Below are positions 1-11,053 of a DNA stretch of 64,000 nt, piece by piece. Below the pieces are notes generated by a model. The model was not told the DNA's origin. It saw nothing but the letters and a program-made list of their open reading frames with translations, and did no database searches. Made by a program: the position numbers and the translations under genes. Numbering within the stretch: the first letter of the stretch is position 1; every line of letters begins with the position of its first letter. The DNA is from Diphasiastrum complanatum (lineage: Eukaryota > Streptophyta > Lycopodiopsida > Lycopodiales > Lycopodiaceae), in NCBI GenBank assembly GCA_029204225.1, contig CM055094.1, positions 63,442,442 to 63,506,441 of the forward strand. The letters are read 5' to 3'.

Positions 1-130
1 TGGTACTTGCATGATCTTCCTGATCTTTTGGAGCATGAAGGTCGAAAAGTGTCGCAAAGATTTTCATGTCACTTTGAGTCGTTTGGCTTTCGCATCGTCT
101 GACTTTCTCCTGCTATATCACGAAAACATT

Positions 131-246
131 TCTTTCGCGAATTTTTTGCGTTTGTGTCTCTTCGTCAGGGTGTTCACGAACATTTTCACTTCGTGTCTTT
201 TCATGATGTTCGCGAACATTTTCGCTTCGTGTCTTATCGTCAGACT
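131..246. repeat. Degenerate 36-39 bp tandem repeat, about 3 copies
   Basis: Three imperfect copies start near 132, 171 and 207. Each carries TTCRCGAA, then a T-rich spacer, then TTCGTGTCT; the last two copies are 36 bp apart. No gene is recognisable in 1-294, and the short ORF across it is just the repeat read in one frame. The stretch lies where a copia 3' LTR would be expected (the RNase H end is at 295), but no LTR end is visible. Confidence 0.5.
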
Positions 247-294
247 GAGGGCTGAAAGTTAGCAAAGCTTTGGTAATAGAAATGTTTTGTTTCT

Positions 295-830
295 TCAGCT
301 CCCTCTCAAAGCGTGGTAGCTTGATGACTCCAAGATTGCCACCATCTTCTTTGTTCTAATGAAGATAGTCTTCAGCATCTTCTTCCCGATCAAATCCCTT
401 ACCAAGTGATACTTGATTGCAATGTGTTTCGTCCTTGAATGAAACACAAGATCGTTTGTCAGATGTATTGCGATTGTATTGTCCATCTGCAAAATCAGAG
501 GCTCACTCCTTGTTTTGCTCAGTTCATCAAGGAATTGTTTGAGCCAAATGATTTCATTAGGTATCTTTGTTGCTGCAACGTACTCTGCTTCGCAGGATGA
601 CTGAGCCACAATGGTCTGCTTCTTGCTGACCTAGAGAATTGCTGCTCTTGACGCGATGGTGCATCCTCCTAAGACACTTTTGTAGTCATCCTTGAGAGAT
701 GCCCAGTTAGCATCACTGTAGGAAAGCATCTGGAACCTTGCATCACGAGAATAACACAAACCAAAATCCTTTATTGATTAAAGGTATTGCCCCAGCTTTG
801 ATCCATGAGATCTGACAAAGTCTCATCTGA
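295..830 (-). pseudogene. Ty1/copia RNase H domain (3' end of pol), degraded
   Basis: Read on the minus strand, the translation runs through the copia RNase H landmarks in order: FGLCYS, YSDANWA, a DDYKSVLGG segment equivalent to the usual D-x-KSTSG, SKKQT, QSSCEAEYVAAT, the QMDN equivalent of the C/D-DN motif, and HSRTKHI near the C-terminus. The open part covers 295-609; the reading continues through one stop near 630 and others towards 830. It is the 3' end of the element whose integrase and gag lie at 2099-4604, but most of the RT between them is missing and replaced by unrelated sequence (840-2096). It is not functional. No polypurine tract or 3' LTR follows inside the window. Confidence 0.85.
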
Positions 831-1414
831 TAAATCCTTGCAAACAAATAAAGTTGTTGTCCTTCGAACACTAGCACTTGAGAAAAAATCAACAAATATA
901 TGCAATGAGATTAACCAACTTAGGTGAACAATTTTCGAACCCGTACTTATCTTCATGGCATTTCTAACATCAATGAGTAGCTTGCATCTAAAGGATTCTA
1001 GAAAAAATATTGTCAAGAGTAGGCCACTCATCACTCCAAAAACTAGGCAATGGATTGCTTCGAGCATGCCAAAACGTCTGGCATATATAAAGATTCATAA
1101 AATTATATACGACTATCTGCAAGTTCCTTTGGACTTCTTCCTTTGTATTGCAACTTTCCAACATCAGAGTGAATCACATCCAATATTCCTGCAAGTGATT
1201 GTGCTGGCTCACATTCACTTATGCATGATGGATATAAATCTGAAAGAAAAAAAACATTGAATAATTAAAATCGTAATCTGAAGAGCATCAATCAAAAAAT
1301 ACCTATGATTGTAGTAGAGTGCATACGTTTTAATATACTTACAGTTACATTTTCGATGATCATGAGGATTGATATCTTGTACTTTTATTTCTGAATGCAT
1401 ATATACATGTTGTA

Positions 1415-1663
1415 CTAAAACTTCTGATATTGAGTGACCTCCGGGAGTAGTTTAAGATCCAGAATTTTCACTTTCCAATAAGATTTGTATGTCATTTTTG
1501 CCCTTTTCTTCTGTCGAAAATTGCCCTTTGATGATGGATGCAACAACACCCATGAATTCTTCGTATATTTTGTTGGCTTCCAGTTATCAGCGTCATCTTT
1601 ATCATTGTAAAGAATCACAGACTCAATTGTAGATCTTGGTCTCCTTGCCATTGCTATTTTCAA
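1415..1663 (-). pseudogene. Unrecognised ORF fragment, possible exon
   Basis: This is an 82-codon open frame, rich in Lys and Arg. It starts just after an AG (GAAAATAG) that could be a splice acceptor. I do not recognise the product. By eye the first residues (MARRPRST, then an acidic DKDDAD stretch) resemble the MPRPPTSN...EIDV stretch in the last exon of the unknown pseudogene at 13371-15497, so it may be a related exon; this is tentative. It lies inside the sequence that interrupts the copia pol. The rest of 840-2096 shows no known coding domain. Confidence 0.3.
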
Positions 1664-1965
1664 AGCTTGGGCGCAAAAATCTCTTTGATATGATACTTAA
1701 TTTCAATTTTTTGTATCACATTTAATCTAATGTGAATGCCACAGTAGTCACAGTTATTGTGCATACTATATTTTTAGTAATTGTGCATACTATATTTCTA
1801 TAACTGTAACTAGTATGGTTAGAAGCTTTCATCATACTAACCAGCATAGTTAAGTAAATTTAACTTGAGGTATTGATGTCAGGCAGGAAGAGCAACCCAA
1901 TGGAATATGTCCATGCTGCCAGAACACAAATTTCAAAGTTTGTTGTAATGTATTCTTATTTCTCA

Positions 1966-2096
1966 GTTTATTTGAGCTACGTTACGCAGATTTCAAATTT
2001 GTGTATTTTGATTGGGCCAAGATTTGGTCGCGAAACTAGAGAAAACAAATAAAAGTATCTTTACAAAGAGTCTTTTTTTATTTTGGAACTTCTCTA
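1966..2096. mobile_element. Right-end fragment of a TA-flanked DNA element (MITE-like)
   Basis: This sequence resembles the right part of the complete MITE at 31209-31520: both carry GAGCTACGTTACG, a following ATTTCAAATTT, TTTTGATTGG, ATCTTTACAAAG, and a terminal GAACTTCTCTA or GAACTCCTCTA followed by TG. It abuts the copia RT fragment at 2099, so it marks the right border of the foreign sequence inside that element. No matching left terminus is visible near 840, so the copy is truncated or the insert is composite. Confidence 0.5.
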
Positions 2097-2098
2097 AT

Positions 2099-2740
2099 GC
2101 CATGTCTGGTTCTTGATAAGAGATGAATACTCTTTATCCATAGCTTCTTTCCATAGATCATAATCAAGCTGACTGAGTGCCTCTTTAACAGTCGTCGGAT
2201 CTTGAACAAGGAAAGTTACAGACTCATAAATATACTTGCTAGGTGGTCTGCTAGCTCTTGATGATCTTCTGGGTGATAAATGAAGTTGACCTTCATCATG
2301 CTATAGTTTCTAAGTTGCAACATCATCATCTTCAGCTTTGCCATTGATATGTTTTTTGTCGGAAGTAGACGAGTTTCGATCTCCAAGAGGGATAGTCGAG
2401 TTTGGCATTCGAAAATGTGGTATTACGAAAGAATCTAGGATTTTAGCTATATGTGATTGTCCCTTGCCTTTGAGGTCTGCAAACTGATCTTCGATGAAGT
2501 TGACATCCCAGCTAGTGAATATCATTGCTTCATCGAGATCGTAAAAGTTATAGGCTTGATTTGAAGTAGTGTAGCTGATGAAAATTGATTTGATACTCTA
2601 GAACTCGAGCTTTTTCCTGAGATCATGCAGTATTTGTGCATAAGCGATACATCCAAAAACACATTGGTTTGATAAGAAGGTTTGGAGCTTATCCAAACTT
2701 TGCATGGTGTCTTGTCTGAGAGGCCTTTAGTAGGACATCT
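2099..2740 (-). pseudogene. Ty1/copia integrase C-terminus and first residues of RT
   Basis: The minus strand reads AYAQILHDLRKKLEF, the usual GC-x-AY...K-L linker after the copia integrase, then a segment ending DVNFIED. After this come RPPSKYIYE and EALSQLDYDLWKEAM...YSSLIKNQTW, the opening of copia reverse transcriptase. Only 2310-2525 is open as one frame; the rest needs stops or frameshifts to be read through. RT ends abruptly at about 2099 and its catalytic core (the YVDD region) is absent from this copy. Confidence 0.75.
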
Positions 2741-2743
2741 ATT

Positions 2744-3788
2744 CTAAATGTAAGTTGCGGTTGAAATGGCTTCAGCCCAGAAGGATTTTGAAAGAGTCGC
2801 ATGTGACAACATGCTCTTTGCCGATTTGACTAAGGTTCTGTTCTTTCTCTTAGCAATACCGTTTGACTGAGGTGAATAGGAGGTGATATATTGTTGCTCA
2901 ATGCCATTGTTAAGGCAGTACTCCTTGAATTCGGTAGAGATATATTGTCCTCCATTGTCATACCTCAGTGCTTTGATTCTTTTACCAGTTTGATTTTCTA
3001 CATGCTCTTTGAACTGTCGAAACTTGTTGAAAGCCTCTGACTTCTGCTTAATGAAATAAACAGTTGTTCTTCTTGAATGTTCATCAATGAAGGTAATAAG
3101 TACTTTGCATTCAACAACAATGGAGTTTGCATTGGAACACATATATCTGAATGAACAACATCTAACAGATCTTTTGCTAGATGCCTATGACTTGATCTAA
3201 ATGGAATCCTAGTCCGCTTTCCAAGGATGCAGCTATGACAGACAGGGAGATCGACTTTGTCAATTAGATATCGAGATCAAGAGCCATGGATTGCTTGAAC
3301 ATGTTCAAAACAGATGCATAATTCAAGTGTGTTAAGCGATGATGTCATAGTAATGCTTTATTGAAAAGAACAGAGGTTCTCAAGGCTTGACTAGTATTAG
3401 AATAACAATGTACCAATCTATATAAGTTTCCACGTCTCTTTTCGAGTGCAAGGATTTTATTTGTCCTATCAATAATTCTGTATTGATCAGATTTGAGCTC
3501 CACCTTATGTCCTAAATAAGTGATTCTACTTATTGATAACAGGTTCGTAGAGAGCTTAGGTACATATAAAAATTGATCATGTTGAAATTTCAATCTTACA
3601 GTACTTTCACCTTTGATAGTATGAGTGCTATCATTACCAGGATGAACATACTTCTTTGTACTATAAGGCGTATAGAAGTGAAAGTGTTCACGTTGATTGG
3701 TCATATGCTGAGTAGCTCCAAAATCTAGAAACCAAGAATGATCCAATAGTGCCTTTTGTTCTTTGACCATAAAAGCCCCTTCATCCAT
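2744..3788 (-). pseudogene. Ty1/copia protease-integrase region, degraded
   Basis: Two open pieces, 3345-3788 and 2744-3142, hold the protease and integrase. The protease start reads WFLDFGATQHMT, where an active enzyme would have D-S-G-A, so the motif is altered to DFGA. The integrase core shows TFIDEHSRRT, then RYDNGGQY, then SPQSNGIAKRKNRT. Thirty-five residues after the second Asp the catalytic Glu of the DD35E triad is Lys (AKRKNR instead of AERKNR). The zinc-binding part between 3142 and 3345 is interrupted by stops. The enzyme would be inactive. Confidence 0.85.
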
Positions 3789-4604
3789 GTTGATATCGAG
3801 AGGTGTTGTGACCGCATTTGCTTGTTGATCTGGTTGCTTACTGGCATTCTTTGCTTTGAGAACCCTGCAATCCTGGATCTCGTGATTAGTGCGCTTGCAA
3901 TACTTACAGAATATCTTCTTCTTCGACTGTGGATTTGATTGTTCTTGACTTTGAGTCGGTTTCTAATTTGATGCAGACTGCTTAGAGCCTTTCTATTTCT
4001 GTTGTTTTGAGCCTTTGTTGACATATAGATCTTGCAATGTTGAAGACGAAATGTCTTGACTTCTGCGATTATCTTCTTGCAGCAACATAGTGATAACTCT
4101 TGTAAGAGTTAAATCTGAATGTATTGGCATGATCATCACCCAGTTCTAATATTTAAGAGTTAAATCTGAATGTATTGGCATGATCATCACCCAGTTCTAA
4201 TATGTAGAGGGCAAACTTGAAAGCAATGATTGATTCGACAGCGACCATCTGTTGCAGGAGATTCTTAAACTGGTTAACGATTCTGGACTGGATCACCATT
4301 TGACATGTTGAGAGTGAAGAATTTCCTTCGTAGATGCAACTTGGAAGATACATCCCGAGCTTTATATAGTGAGATCAGGATATCCCATACTCCTTTCAAA
4401 TTTTGAGCTTAGCACAAAGGCTTTACCATCCGTCAATTTCCATTTTGAGTCAGATGTGCCGGCTTTAGGCTTTTCTTCTATACCTGTGACAACATTCCAC
4501 AACTCATTGGCGATTAGCAAGGTCTTCATCTTAATTTTCCACAAGTAGTAATTGAATCCATTCAGCTTGTCTGCGATAAGACCATCTTTACTCTGAGAAT
4601 CCAT
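3789..4604 (-). pseudogene. Ty1/copia gag (capsid-nucleocapsid), frameshifted
   Basis: The N-terminus reads from 4604: LNGFNYYLWKIKMKTLL, the typical copia gag opening (F-x-G-x-NY-x-x-W), then NELWNVVTGIEEKP. After frame changes, a complete CCHC zinc knuckle is seen at 3867-3908 (C-K-Y-C, His, final C spaced CX2CX4HX4C). The capsid part is broken around 4100-4350, where a 51-bp tandem duplication also lies. The initiator Met at 4604 lies about 130 bp downstream of the primer-binding site, which fits a short copia leader. Confidence 0.8.
4103..4203. repeat. 51-bp tandem duplication inside gag
   Basis: Positions 4103-4152 and 4154-4203 are identical by eye, with a 51-bp period. The period is a multiple of three, so the duplication alone would not shift the frame. 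It begins TAAGAGTTAAATC and ends CAGTTCTAATAT. Confidence 0.9.
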
Positions 4605-4733
4605 CTGAACTTTAGTCTATTGATGTTAAGAGATAGATACCATGCTATGCTTCAATTGGAAATCCAGTATCAGATCCGATACTGCAATTTGAAGATATTG
4701 CGAAATAGGTATGCTCTGATATTATATATCAAC

Positions 4734-4745
4734 GCTTTGATACCA
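4734..4745 (-). promoter_or_regulatory. Copia primer-binding site (initiator Met tRNA type)
   Basis: On the minus strand this reads TGGTATCAAAGC, one base from the common plant copia primer site TGGTATCAGAGC, and it directly abuts the LTR end at 4746. Confidence 0.85.
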
Positions 4746-5488
4746 TGTTGGAAAGAGGTAGGTTAAATGCGATGATGATAAATCTAAGATAATGAATGAC
4801 TTATCTAGCACAGTGGAATGATCCTCCTTTCCTAATGCATGACTATGCCTATCACTATTGAATAAGGCATAATGAAAAAAGTCACATTCAATCTTTTAGC
4901 GACTGACTTTGAAATTATCAGAATCAACGTGATTACGTAGCCAAACAATTAAGTTATTGATCAGACTACTATTAGTTACACAACAATCACAGAGAAGCAT
5001 TCATTCTGACAAGATACTAAACGCAAAAGGGTAGATTGATTCAGTAGATACAGACGAAAATGAACATAAACTATTGCAGGTAAAAACTGCATGTTTAAAA
5101 TTGCAATGGGAAACCGCAATCTTTGAGTACTTGAAAGACTATGTCTGATTGTACTTCCGCTAATAAGCAGTAAGCACAAAATAGCAATCTACACTCTAAG
5201 CTAAGGTAGAAATGAAGCTAAAGAAGAGAGCACGTGTGTGTGTAAGAGATTTAGGTGATTTTATACTAAGCAAAGTGCAGCTAAATTAGCTGATTAGGTC
5301 GTAGTTCTTTAATGACCAGTTGGCCTCATGAGCTGGCATCCACCCAACTGCGCTTCCTATAAATTCTACATTCACGAGTACTTCTACGGACTAGTTGAAG
5401 ACCCAAAGGAAACTGTAAGTTGGATAGTTGTTGGATGAAGATTAAAATCGATTATTCATTATTCAATGATTAGGAGAATAATCCAACA
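4746..5488 (-). mobile_element. 5' LTR of the first copia element (743 bp)
   Basis: The ends are perfect 7-bp inverted repeats, TGTTGGA at 4746 and TCCAACA at 5488. The primer site adjoins the 4746 side, so this is the 5' LTR of a minus-strand element. The partner LTR is not in the window, so no target duplication or divergence age can be read. Short ORFs inside it are not genes. Confidence 0.85.
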
Positions 5489-5639
5489 AAACTTCCTTTG
5501 TATGATGATGTAGAATTCATTTGAATGTCGATCCTATTTCATATGACTTTTCAATGTCTTGCTTTAGTCTTCATGTCCCTTTAGTGTATATGTGTGACTA
5601 CCATGAGTGCAACATATTACCTGATTCCTTGACTTCCTT

Positions 5640-5930
5640 TTAATCAAATAATGTAGACATGATAACCTTTGTCTTAACCTTGAGAATTTTGCTTGAAGAA
5701 TGACTTCCTTGGTTTCTTTGAACATCGTCCAAGCTATCACAAAAGATCTCACCAACACTCATAGCAAAATTGTAATCATCTTTGATTTGAATAACACCGT
5801 CATGATAACCAAAAGCAGGAAATAGATCTACAAATGTCAACATCAAATCCCATACATCAACACCCACTTTAGAAACTTGTACTTCATAAGTAGTCGGTTC
5901 CACTTGTGTTGATTCCTTGAATTGACTTCA
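5640..5930 (-). pseudogene. Unrecognised coding-like fragment
   Basis: The minus-strand frame has normal protein-like composition, for example VGVDVWDLMLTFVDLF, then an acidic region (QIKDDYNF, CDSLDDVQ). It can be read a little further upstream (ESTQVEPTTYEV) before a stop. I do not recognise it. It lies just outside the copia LTR, so it may be the older sequence into which the copia inserted. Nothing else supports a gene. Confidence 0.3.
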
Positions 5931-7444
5931 TGTTTGCAGTCCAACCATTCTCTCCAAATAGAATAGATTATCATCCATGAACCAAACCAGATATGCAAGT
6001 AAAAGAGCATCCCTAATAGAAAGATAAACATATATAATACTTCCTCACACAAAGTAGCTAATACTCTCCTTCAAATACTTTCTCACACAAAGTACTTGAC
6101 ATTATCTTTTCCATGGAATCTCCTACCTCTATCTCACACATAGAGTCACTTGCCCCAAACAACTTTCCAACTTAGAAAGCATTTCATCATGACATCTATT
6201 TATTCTGACACTTTTTCATATGCAAACTTCCCAACTGGTGTACGTCCATCTTCAACCATGGCATTGTTGTTTTTCATTTTGGCTAAATAACAACATGTAC
6301 TGTTGATTTTCAACGGCTAATCAAAAACCTTGGCTTCCAAGTCTTACAACAGAATTGATAGATGCTTTTTGCAGCTTCAGTGTCACCATGATCACTAATT
6401 GTCTTCTCTTACCATCTCCCTCTTGTCTCTTATGTCACGTAGTTTTTCTTTTCTTGTGAGTTTACCCTTCCACTTTTGAACGTCCTCTTGACCAGATTTT
6501 GTCTTGAGTTTTGTCCTTCAAATGTTCGAACCTTCTTTCAAACTCTTGTCCTTTGAACTTAGCCCTGTTAAAACTTTCTTATCTTGTTTTTGACTTGATC
6601 TTGGGTTCACCTCCTGATATTTGACCATGTTAGAATTCCCTTGATTCTAACCCAATTCAAGATTGCTCAGTCGCCATAGACCTATGATCAACCAGCTAGA
6701 ATTGTCTTTGCTTTCCCTTAGCAAATGATCTTGTATCTTGCTCCAACCAATGAACGATTTTACAATTTTAGCAAATTGATTTAGATCAACAAATCAAACA
6801 GCAGTAGTGAATAGATTCTGACTCAGATCAGAAAACTAATTTACAGTTCATCAAATAGTGATCAACATGCGAATAGCCAGTGAACACTCCTGCAGCCAAT
6901 GAACAACCATTCAGCCAATGAACAATCATGCAGAGATCTGATTCCAACGATCAAAGTTGTCTTCCAATGACCTGACTTGCTATCTTCCAACAAACTAACC
7001 TATCTTTTAGTGATCTGATTTGCTATCTTCCAACAATCTGATCTAACTTTCAGCGATCTGATTTGATGTTTTCCAATGACATGACCTACTGTTTTTCAAC
7101 AAAGTATTCTAGTGATCTCCTTTTGATCATTAGCGAATAATTCAAGAAATGACCTACAGATTTGCAACCTCCAACAACAACAAACTGATCTACAAACAAC
7201 AATCAGATTTGATCTTGAAATTTGAAGAAAATTCCATAATCTTCTTCTTGCAGCTCAGCTCTTCCTTGTAGTGCTAGATCATCTCACAAAATTGTCATCA
7301 TTGTAAATGAAGATAAAAAATGAGAGCTGGCTAGGGACAACAACTTCACCTATTTTTTTCCTTGAAGATGATGGCCAAATCAGTCCCTTGTGAATTGATT
7401 ATGTTCATTGGCATACCTCCTTATTCTCTCAAATCTTAAACCAT
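5931..7444. other. No gene recognised; leader-like sequence with short degenerate repeats
   Basis: No coding domain is recognisable in this 1.5 kb. From 6870 to 7130 short motifs recur: AGCCAATGAACAA twice, TGCTATCTTCCAACAA twice, and several GATCTGATT. The right part runs up to a primer-site-like sequence at 7445, so on the minus strand it would be the untranslated leader of another copia element whose coding part is not preserved. Confidence 0.4.
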
Positions 7445-7745
7445 GCTATGATACCATGTTAGAAAACCGACTTGATTGTAAAAGAAACCCAATACACATG
7501 AGAGAGAACAACAATGATGAAGAGATGTACTCCAACTATGTTCCATTACATTTGAGGTAGGGCACCAACCTACATATATACTTTCTCTAATCTATGTGTA
7601 AGCTAAAAAGCATAAAGCAAATAGCAAAAGACAAAAAGATAATTGTTATAATTACTACCTATATTGGGTGAACACCTAGGATGTATTTCTAAGTAGCAAA
7701 ACCAAATCCTATTCTAGTTGTAGTGTGCCCACCTACACGCATGAC
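7445..7745 (-). mobile_element. Copia LTR end with adjoining primer-binding site
   Basis: On the minus strand TGGTATCATAGC (7445-7456) directly follows a sequence ending GGTTTTCTAACA, the standard LTR/primer-site junction, so an LTR starts at 7457 on the plus strand. Further inside is a TATATATG stretch typical of an LTR promoter. Roughly 7667-7745 is nearly identical, inverted, to 17148-17233. The far end of the LTR is not visible because it merges with the gag-protease fragment at 7689. Confidence 0.6.
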
Positions 7746-8700
7746 TAAACCGTCTGAGAACTGAAGTAGAACAGACTCTTGGCCTGCTATCTTATGTGAA
7801 CTTAATTCTCTAGAAAAGATGTACTTCAAATCAGAAATAGTGAGGTCTTCGAATAGGTGCTTGAATGGTGTCATGTGTTGAAAAGCTCCTAAATCTAGAT
7901 AACCATCAGTAGGTGGGAGTTTTTGGTAGAATTTGAACTTCCATTCTGCTGCTACTTCTTCTTCTTCGCTTCATCAATACTTGCAAAATAGTTTGGTCTT
8001 GGATTTCCATTATTGTTGATCATGTTGTTGATGTTGATTCTAATCGACTTGCTTAATATTCATCTTCTTGTCCTTTCAATTCTTCTTATTCATATACAAG
8101 ACAATTGTCTTGTTATTCGAAGCAGATAAGCTCTTCCTTCTAGGCTTCTTCATGCAGCAAACTTGTTGTCAGCTTATGGAGTGACAACTCAAGTGCATTT
8201 CTCAACAGAAATACTAAGCTTTCGTAAGAGGGAGAAAGACTGGATATAAGTGACATATTCGCATCTTCGTTTGATACTGGGGAACCTATTGCAACTAGTT
8301 GATTAAGTAGCTGTTTAAAATCATTAAGATGATCACTAACTAAAATTCCTTCACTCATTTTGAGGGGATAGGAATTTTTTTCTCAGAAAGAGACAAGCCA
8401 TGACATATATAGTTTCATACAAACCAATCAGAATGTCCCATGCTTCTTTGGCAGTGGAACAATTAGCTACATGAGCTATTTGCAAATCTTTCAGATTCAA
8501 GATATGATTGCTAGGGCTTTGCCATTCTTTGCTTCCCAAGAGCTCAGCAATTTTGGTTTGGCTGGTTTGGCTATCGAACCATTAACGTATCTCCATAATA
8601 TTTTTTCAATCAGAATCATCCTCATCTTGAATTTCCACATGTGAAAATCATCACCGTTGAACTTATTGATCAACCAGATCTTGGAGGTTGAACCTTCCAT
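7746..8700 (-). pseudogene. Ty1/copia gag and start of protease, second minus-strand element
   Basis: From 8700 the minus strand reads KFNGDDFHMWKFKMRMIL (gag start), LQIAHVANCSTAKEAWDILIGLYE, then SDHLNDFKQLLNQLVAIG and SLSPSYESLVFLL. This is the full order of copia capsid motifs, but in three overlapping frames, so at least two frameshifts are present. The protease start near 7880 reads DLGAFQHMTPFKHLF, where an active site would be DSGAS. The final codons (7689-7745, GGHTTTRIGFGF) lie in the sequence shared with 17148-17233, so the ORF end there is chimeric. Confidence 0.8.
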
Positions 8701-8764
8701 GATTAAAAAATGATAAGAGAGTACAATCTAGCAAGAATCATGAATTCGATAGATATTTGAACCT

Positions 8765-8776
8765 GCTTTGATACCA
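8765..8776 (-). promoter_or_regulatory. Copia primer-binding site
   Basis: It reads TGGTATCAAAGC on the minus strand, two bases from the LTR end at 8779 and about 65 bp upstream of the gag ATG at 8700. Confidence 0.85.
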
Positions 8777-8778
8777 CT

Positions 8779-9519
8779 TGTTGGGGAAATGTTCGGTAAG
8801 GAATTGTAGTGGAAGTGTCTAGACAGTCCTCCCAAGAAGAATAAAAATAATAAATTATAAAAAATGATTCGACAACCATGAAGAATGTGAATAGTTAGGC
8901 ATCTATGACAACCATGCATTCTTTGATAGATATTCTGCATTAATTCTGAAAGTAGATTATTAGATAAAGAAGAGAGAAAAGAAAACAGTTCTTGTAAACA
9001 TGTGTTTAACACCATGTGTTTACAAGAAGAGACTAAACTATTAGAATAGTCTGTATTATGAACTGCAGTCAATAAGTGGACAATGATAAATAACTACATA
9101 CAACAACATAATTGAATAGTGACATAATCAACATTGGATTCAGCAGAGGAAATGCTTTATTTTGAGTGGTACCATTTGACAGTCGAAAGTGTCATCAGTT
9201 GATAGTGCCAAGTCGATGTCGAGTCGGTGCCGAGTCGATGTCGAGTCGGTGTTGATAGTGCCGAGTCGATGTCGAGTCGGTGCCAATTTAGAGTCGATTC
9301 AATGTTGGAATCGATGTCGAGTCGGTGTCGATTTGGAGTCGATTCAGTGGTGAGTCGATGTCGAGTTGAGTCACGTGACTCAAACTCAAATTATCTAAGT
9401 TAGAATTTAGTCGACTCTCGAATAACAGTTCATTTCTACATACTATAATAAGAGCAAGTATGTATAGGAGTTATCAAAAGATAGAATTAGGTGAGTAGGA
9501 GTAAGATTAAACTCCAACA
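8779..9519 (-). mobile_element. 5' LTR of the second copia element (741 bp)
   Basis: It starts TGTTGGGG at 8779 and ends CTCCAACA at 9519, so the termini match as TGTTGG/CCAACA. Its orientation follows from the adjoining primer site. It contains a minisatellite (9201-9369). Its length is almost equal to that of the LTR at 4746-5488, and start and end motifs are alike, so the two elements may be distant relatives. Confidence 0.8.
9201..9369. repeat. GTCGATGTCGAGTCGGTG minisatellite inside an LTR
   Basis: The core GATGTCGAGTCGGTG or a one-base variant occurs about five times, mixed with GTGCCGAGTC and GAGTCGATTC units. It is far richer in CG dinucleotides than the surrounding AT-rich LTR. Confidence 0.85.
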
Positions 9520-10389
9520 AATTGCCAGTAGGAAATATCTGCCCATAGCATTTTTCCCTTTAAACATGCATGTTACCTTCTCCTAATAATCAAGTATAAA
9601 TTAGAATATGAACTATGATTTGTCAATCTCAATTCATCAAATTCTTAATCTATATTTTAAAATAAGAGAATGTGAATAGTACTCTTCTTGAAAGACATAT
9701 AAGTTGCTCCACAAGGTCCTTTTGTGAAATTGTAAAAGCCATCTATCTTGAGGTCTGGGGGTCCTCTTTGGAAAACCACTCATTGTACACCTGTAAATAA
9801 GTGATTAAGCCAATTTTAGAAGTGGATTAGCTCATGGTAACGTAGGCTAGTTACACTTGGCTTGATGCTAGAGGATTAGTGACATAGAATCTCTTGATTC
9901 CATACTTAGTTTTTTGTAGATGTATCAAGCTCCAACACTTAGTTTTTATTTTGCATTCTCTCTCTACCCGCGAGCTCTATGTAGCATTCTCTCTCTACCC
10001 AATATCAAGCCAAATCTATCCCTGGTTTTTTTCATCCAACGTGTCCTTTCATTATGTGTGATGAATGGTTTGTGATAGATGCATGTGTAGAGTGCTCTTG
10101 CCTTAGATTTTTGAGCTAGTATGCTTGTATCTCAATCTAGATTGATCTATATGCAATCACACACATCTTAGAAGATCATTCACATTGTTTGAGAAGTCCT
10201 CACATGTGTTAAAAGTACACACTTTCCACGAGGAAAGTTTCCAGCTTATAAGAATCAACTCACCATATGACACCTATAAAGAATTGTAATCTCCAAATTT
10301 TTGTCACTCTAGACATGGTACAAGTGCCAGTCCAAAGTCAAAATCAAATCTAGAATGAATCTATATCCCACTACTCTTAGGTTCTCATC
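9520..10389. other. No gene recognised
   Basis: This AT-rich stretch has no recognisable coding domain. A short local duplication, GCATTCTCTCTCTACCC, occurs twice between 9950 and 10000. Confidence 0.5.
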
Positions 10390-10720
10390 TAGAATAACAC
10401 TTCATTATATAAAGACATGGCTTTTGGTTACTCCAACTATCCAACTCCATCTTTCCAAACAGTATTAAAACCGAAAATCCTGATGTGTCTTTCTTGTAGG
10501 GTTGAGATGAGTTGTCTTAAAATTAGTATGTAGACCTTCCTTGATTGAATTGACAAGTTTAAGATTACTTTATGTGATGAGTAGGTCATCAACATAAAGT
10601 ATCACCAAAGTGACATTTTTATTATCAAACAAAATTGTAAAGATCGAGATATAAAGAATTCCTTGCCACACCTTTGAATTTCATTGATCGTAAATTATCT
10701 TGTGGTAAGTTCATGACCTT
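10390..10720 (-). pseudogene. Ty1/copia reverse transcriptase fragment
   Basis: The minus strand reads ILYVDDLLIT (the RT catalytic box, with both Asp kept), then LVNSIKEGLHTNFK, the copia palm region. Stops and frameshifts surround it and no other copia domain is attached. 10720-11047 holds nothing recognisable. It lies downstream of the unrecognised gene at 11054-11675 and has probably replaced that gene's later exons. Confidence 0.7.
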
Positions 10721-11053
10721 TCATGCATAGAATGAGTCTAACTCTTTTCTTGAGGTAATAGATCCATGTCTTATGTGAGTAATCATCTATTACAGTCCTA
10801 TCTAGTAAGCATTATCCAAAGGCATGATCTTCATAGGACTGCATACATGTATGTGAATTAGATTTAGTAGCTTCTTAGCTTTCACCACTTTCCTTTGGAA
10901 CTGATGCTACTTTCCATAGAATCTAGTTCACCAAGCTTGGGTAACCCTGTCACCATCTTTTGCTCTACAAAAGCCATAGTTAGCAGAATATCACCATAGC
11001 TAAAATAAATCCAAATGTCATTGATCAAGTTACAAAAATCAGAATATGCTTAC

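Noticed and set aside
771-1067. 98-codon minus-strand ORF, seemingly like gene A (SWG motif)
   Set aside because: The shared SDLMDQSWG string is a shadow of the copia frame SKLGQYL..SIKDFGLCYS in the same bases; no wider match.
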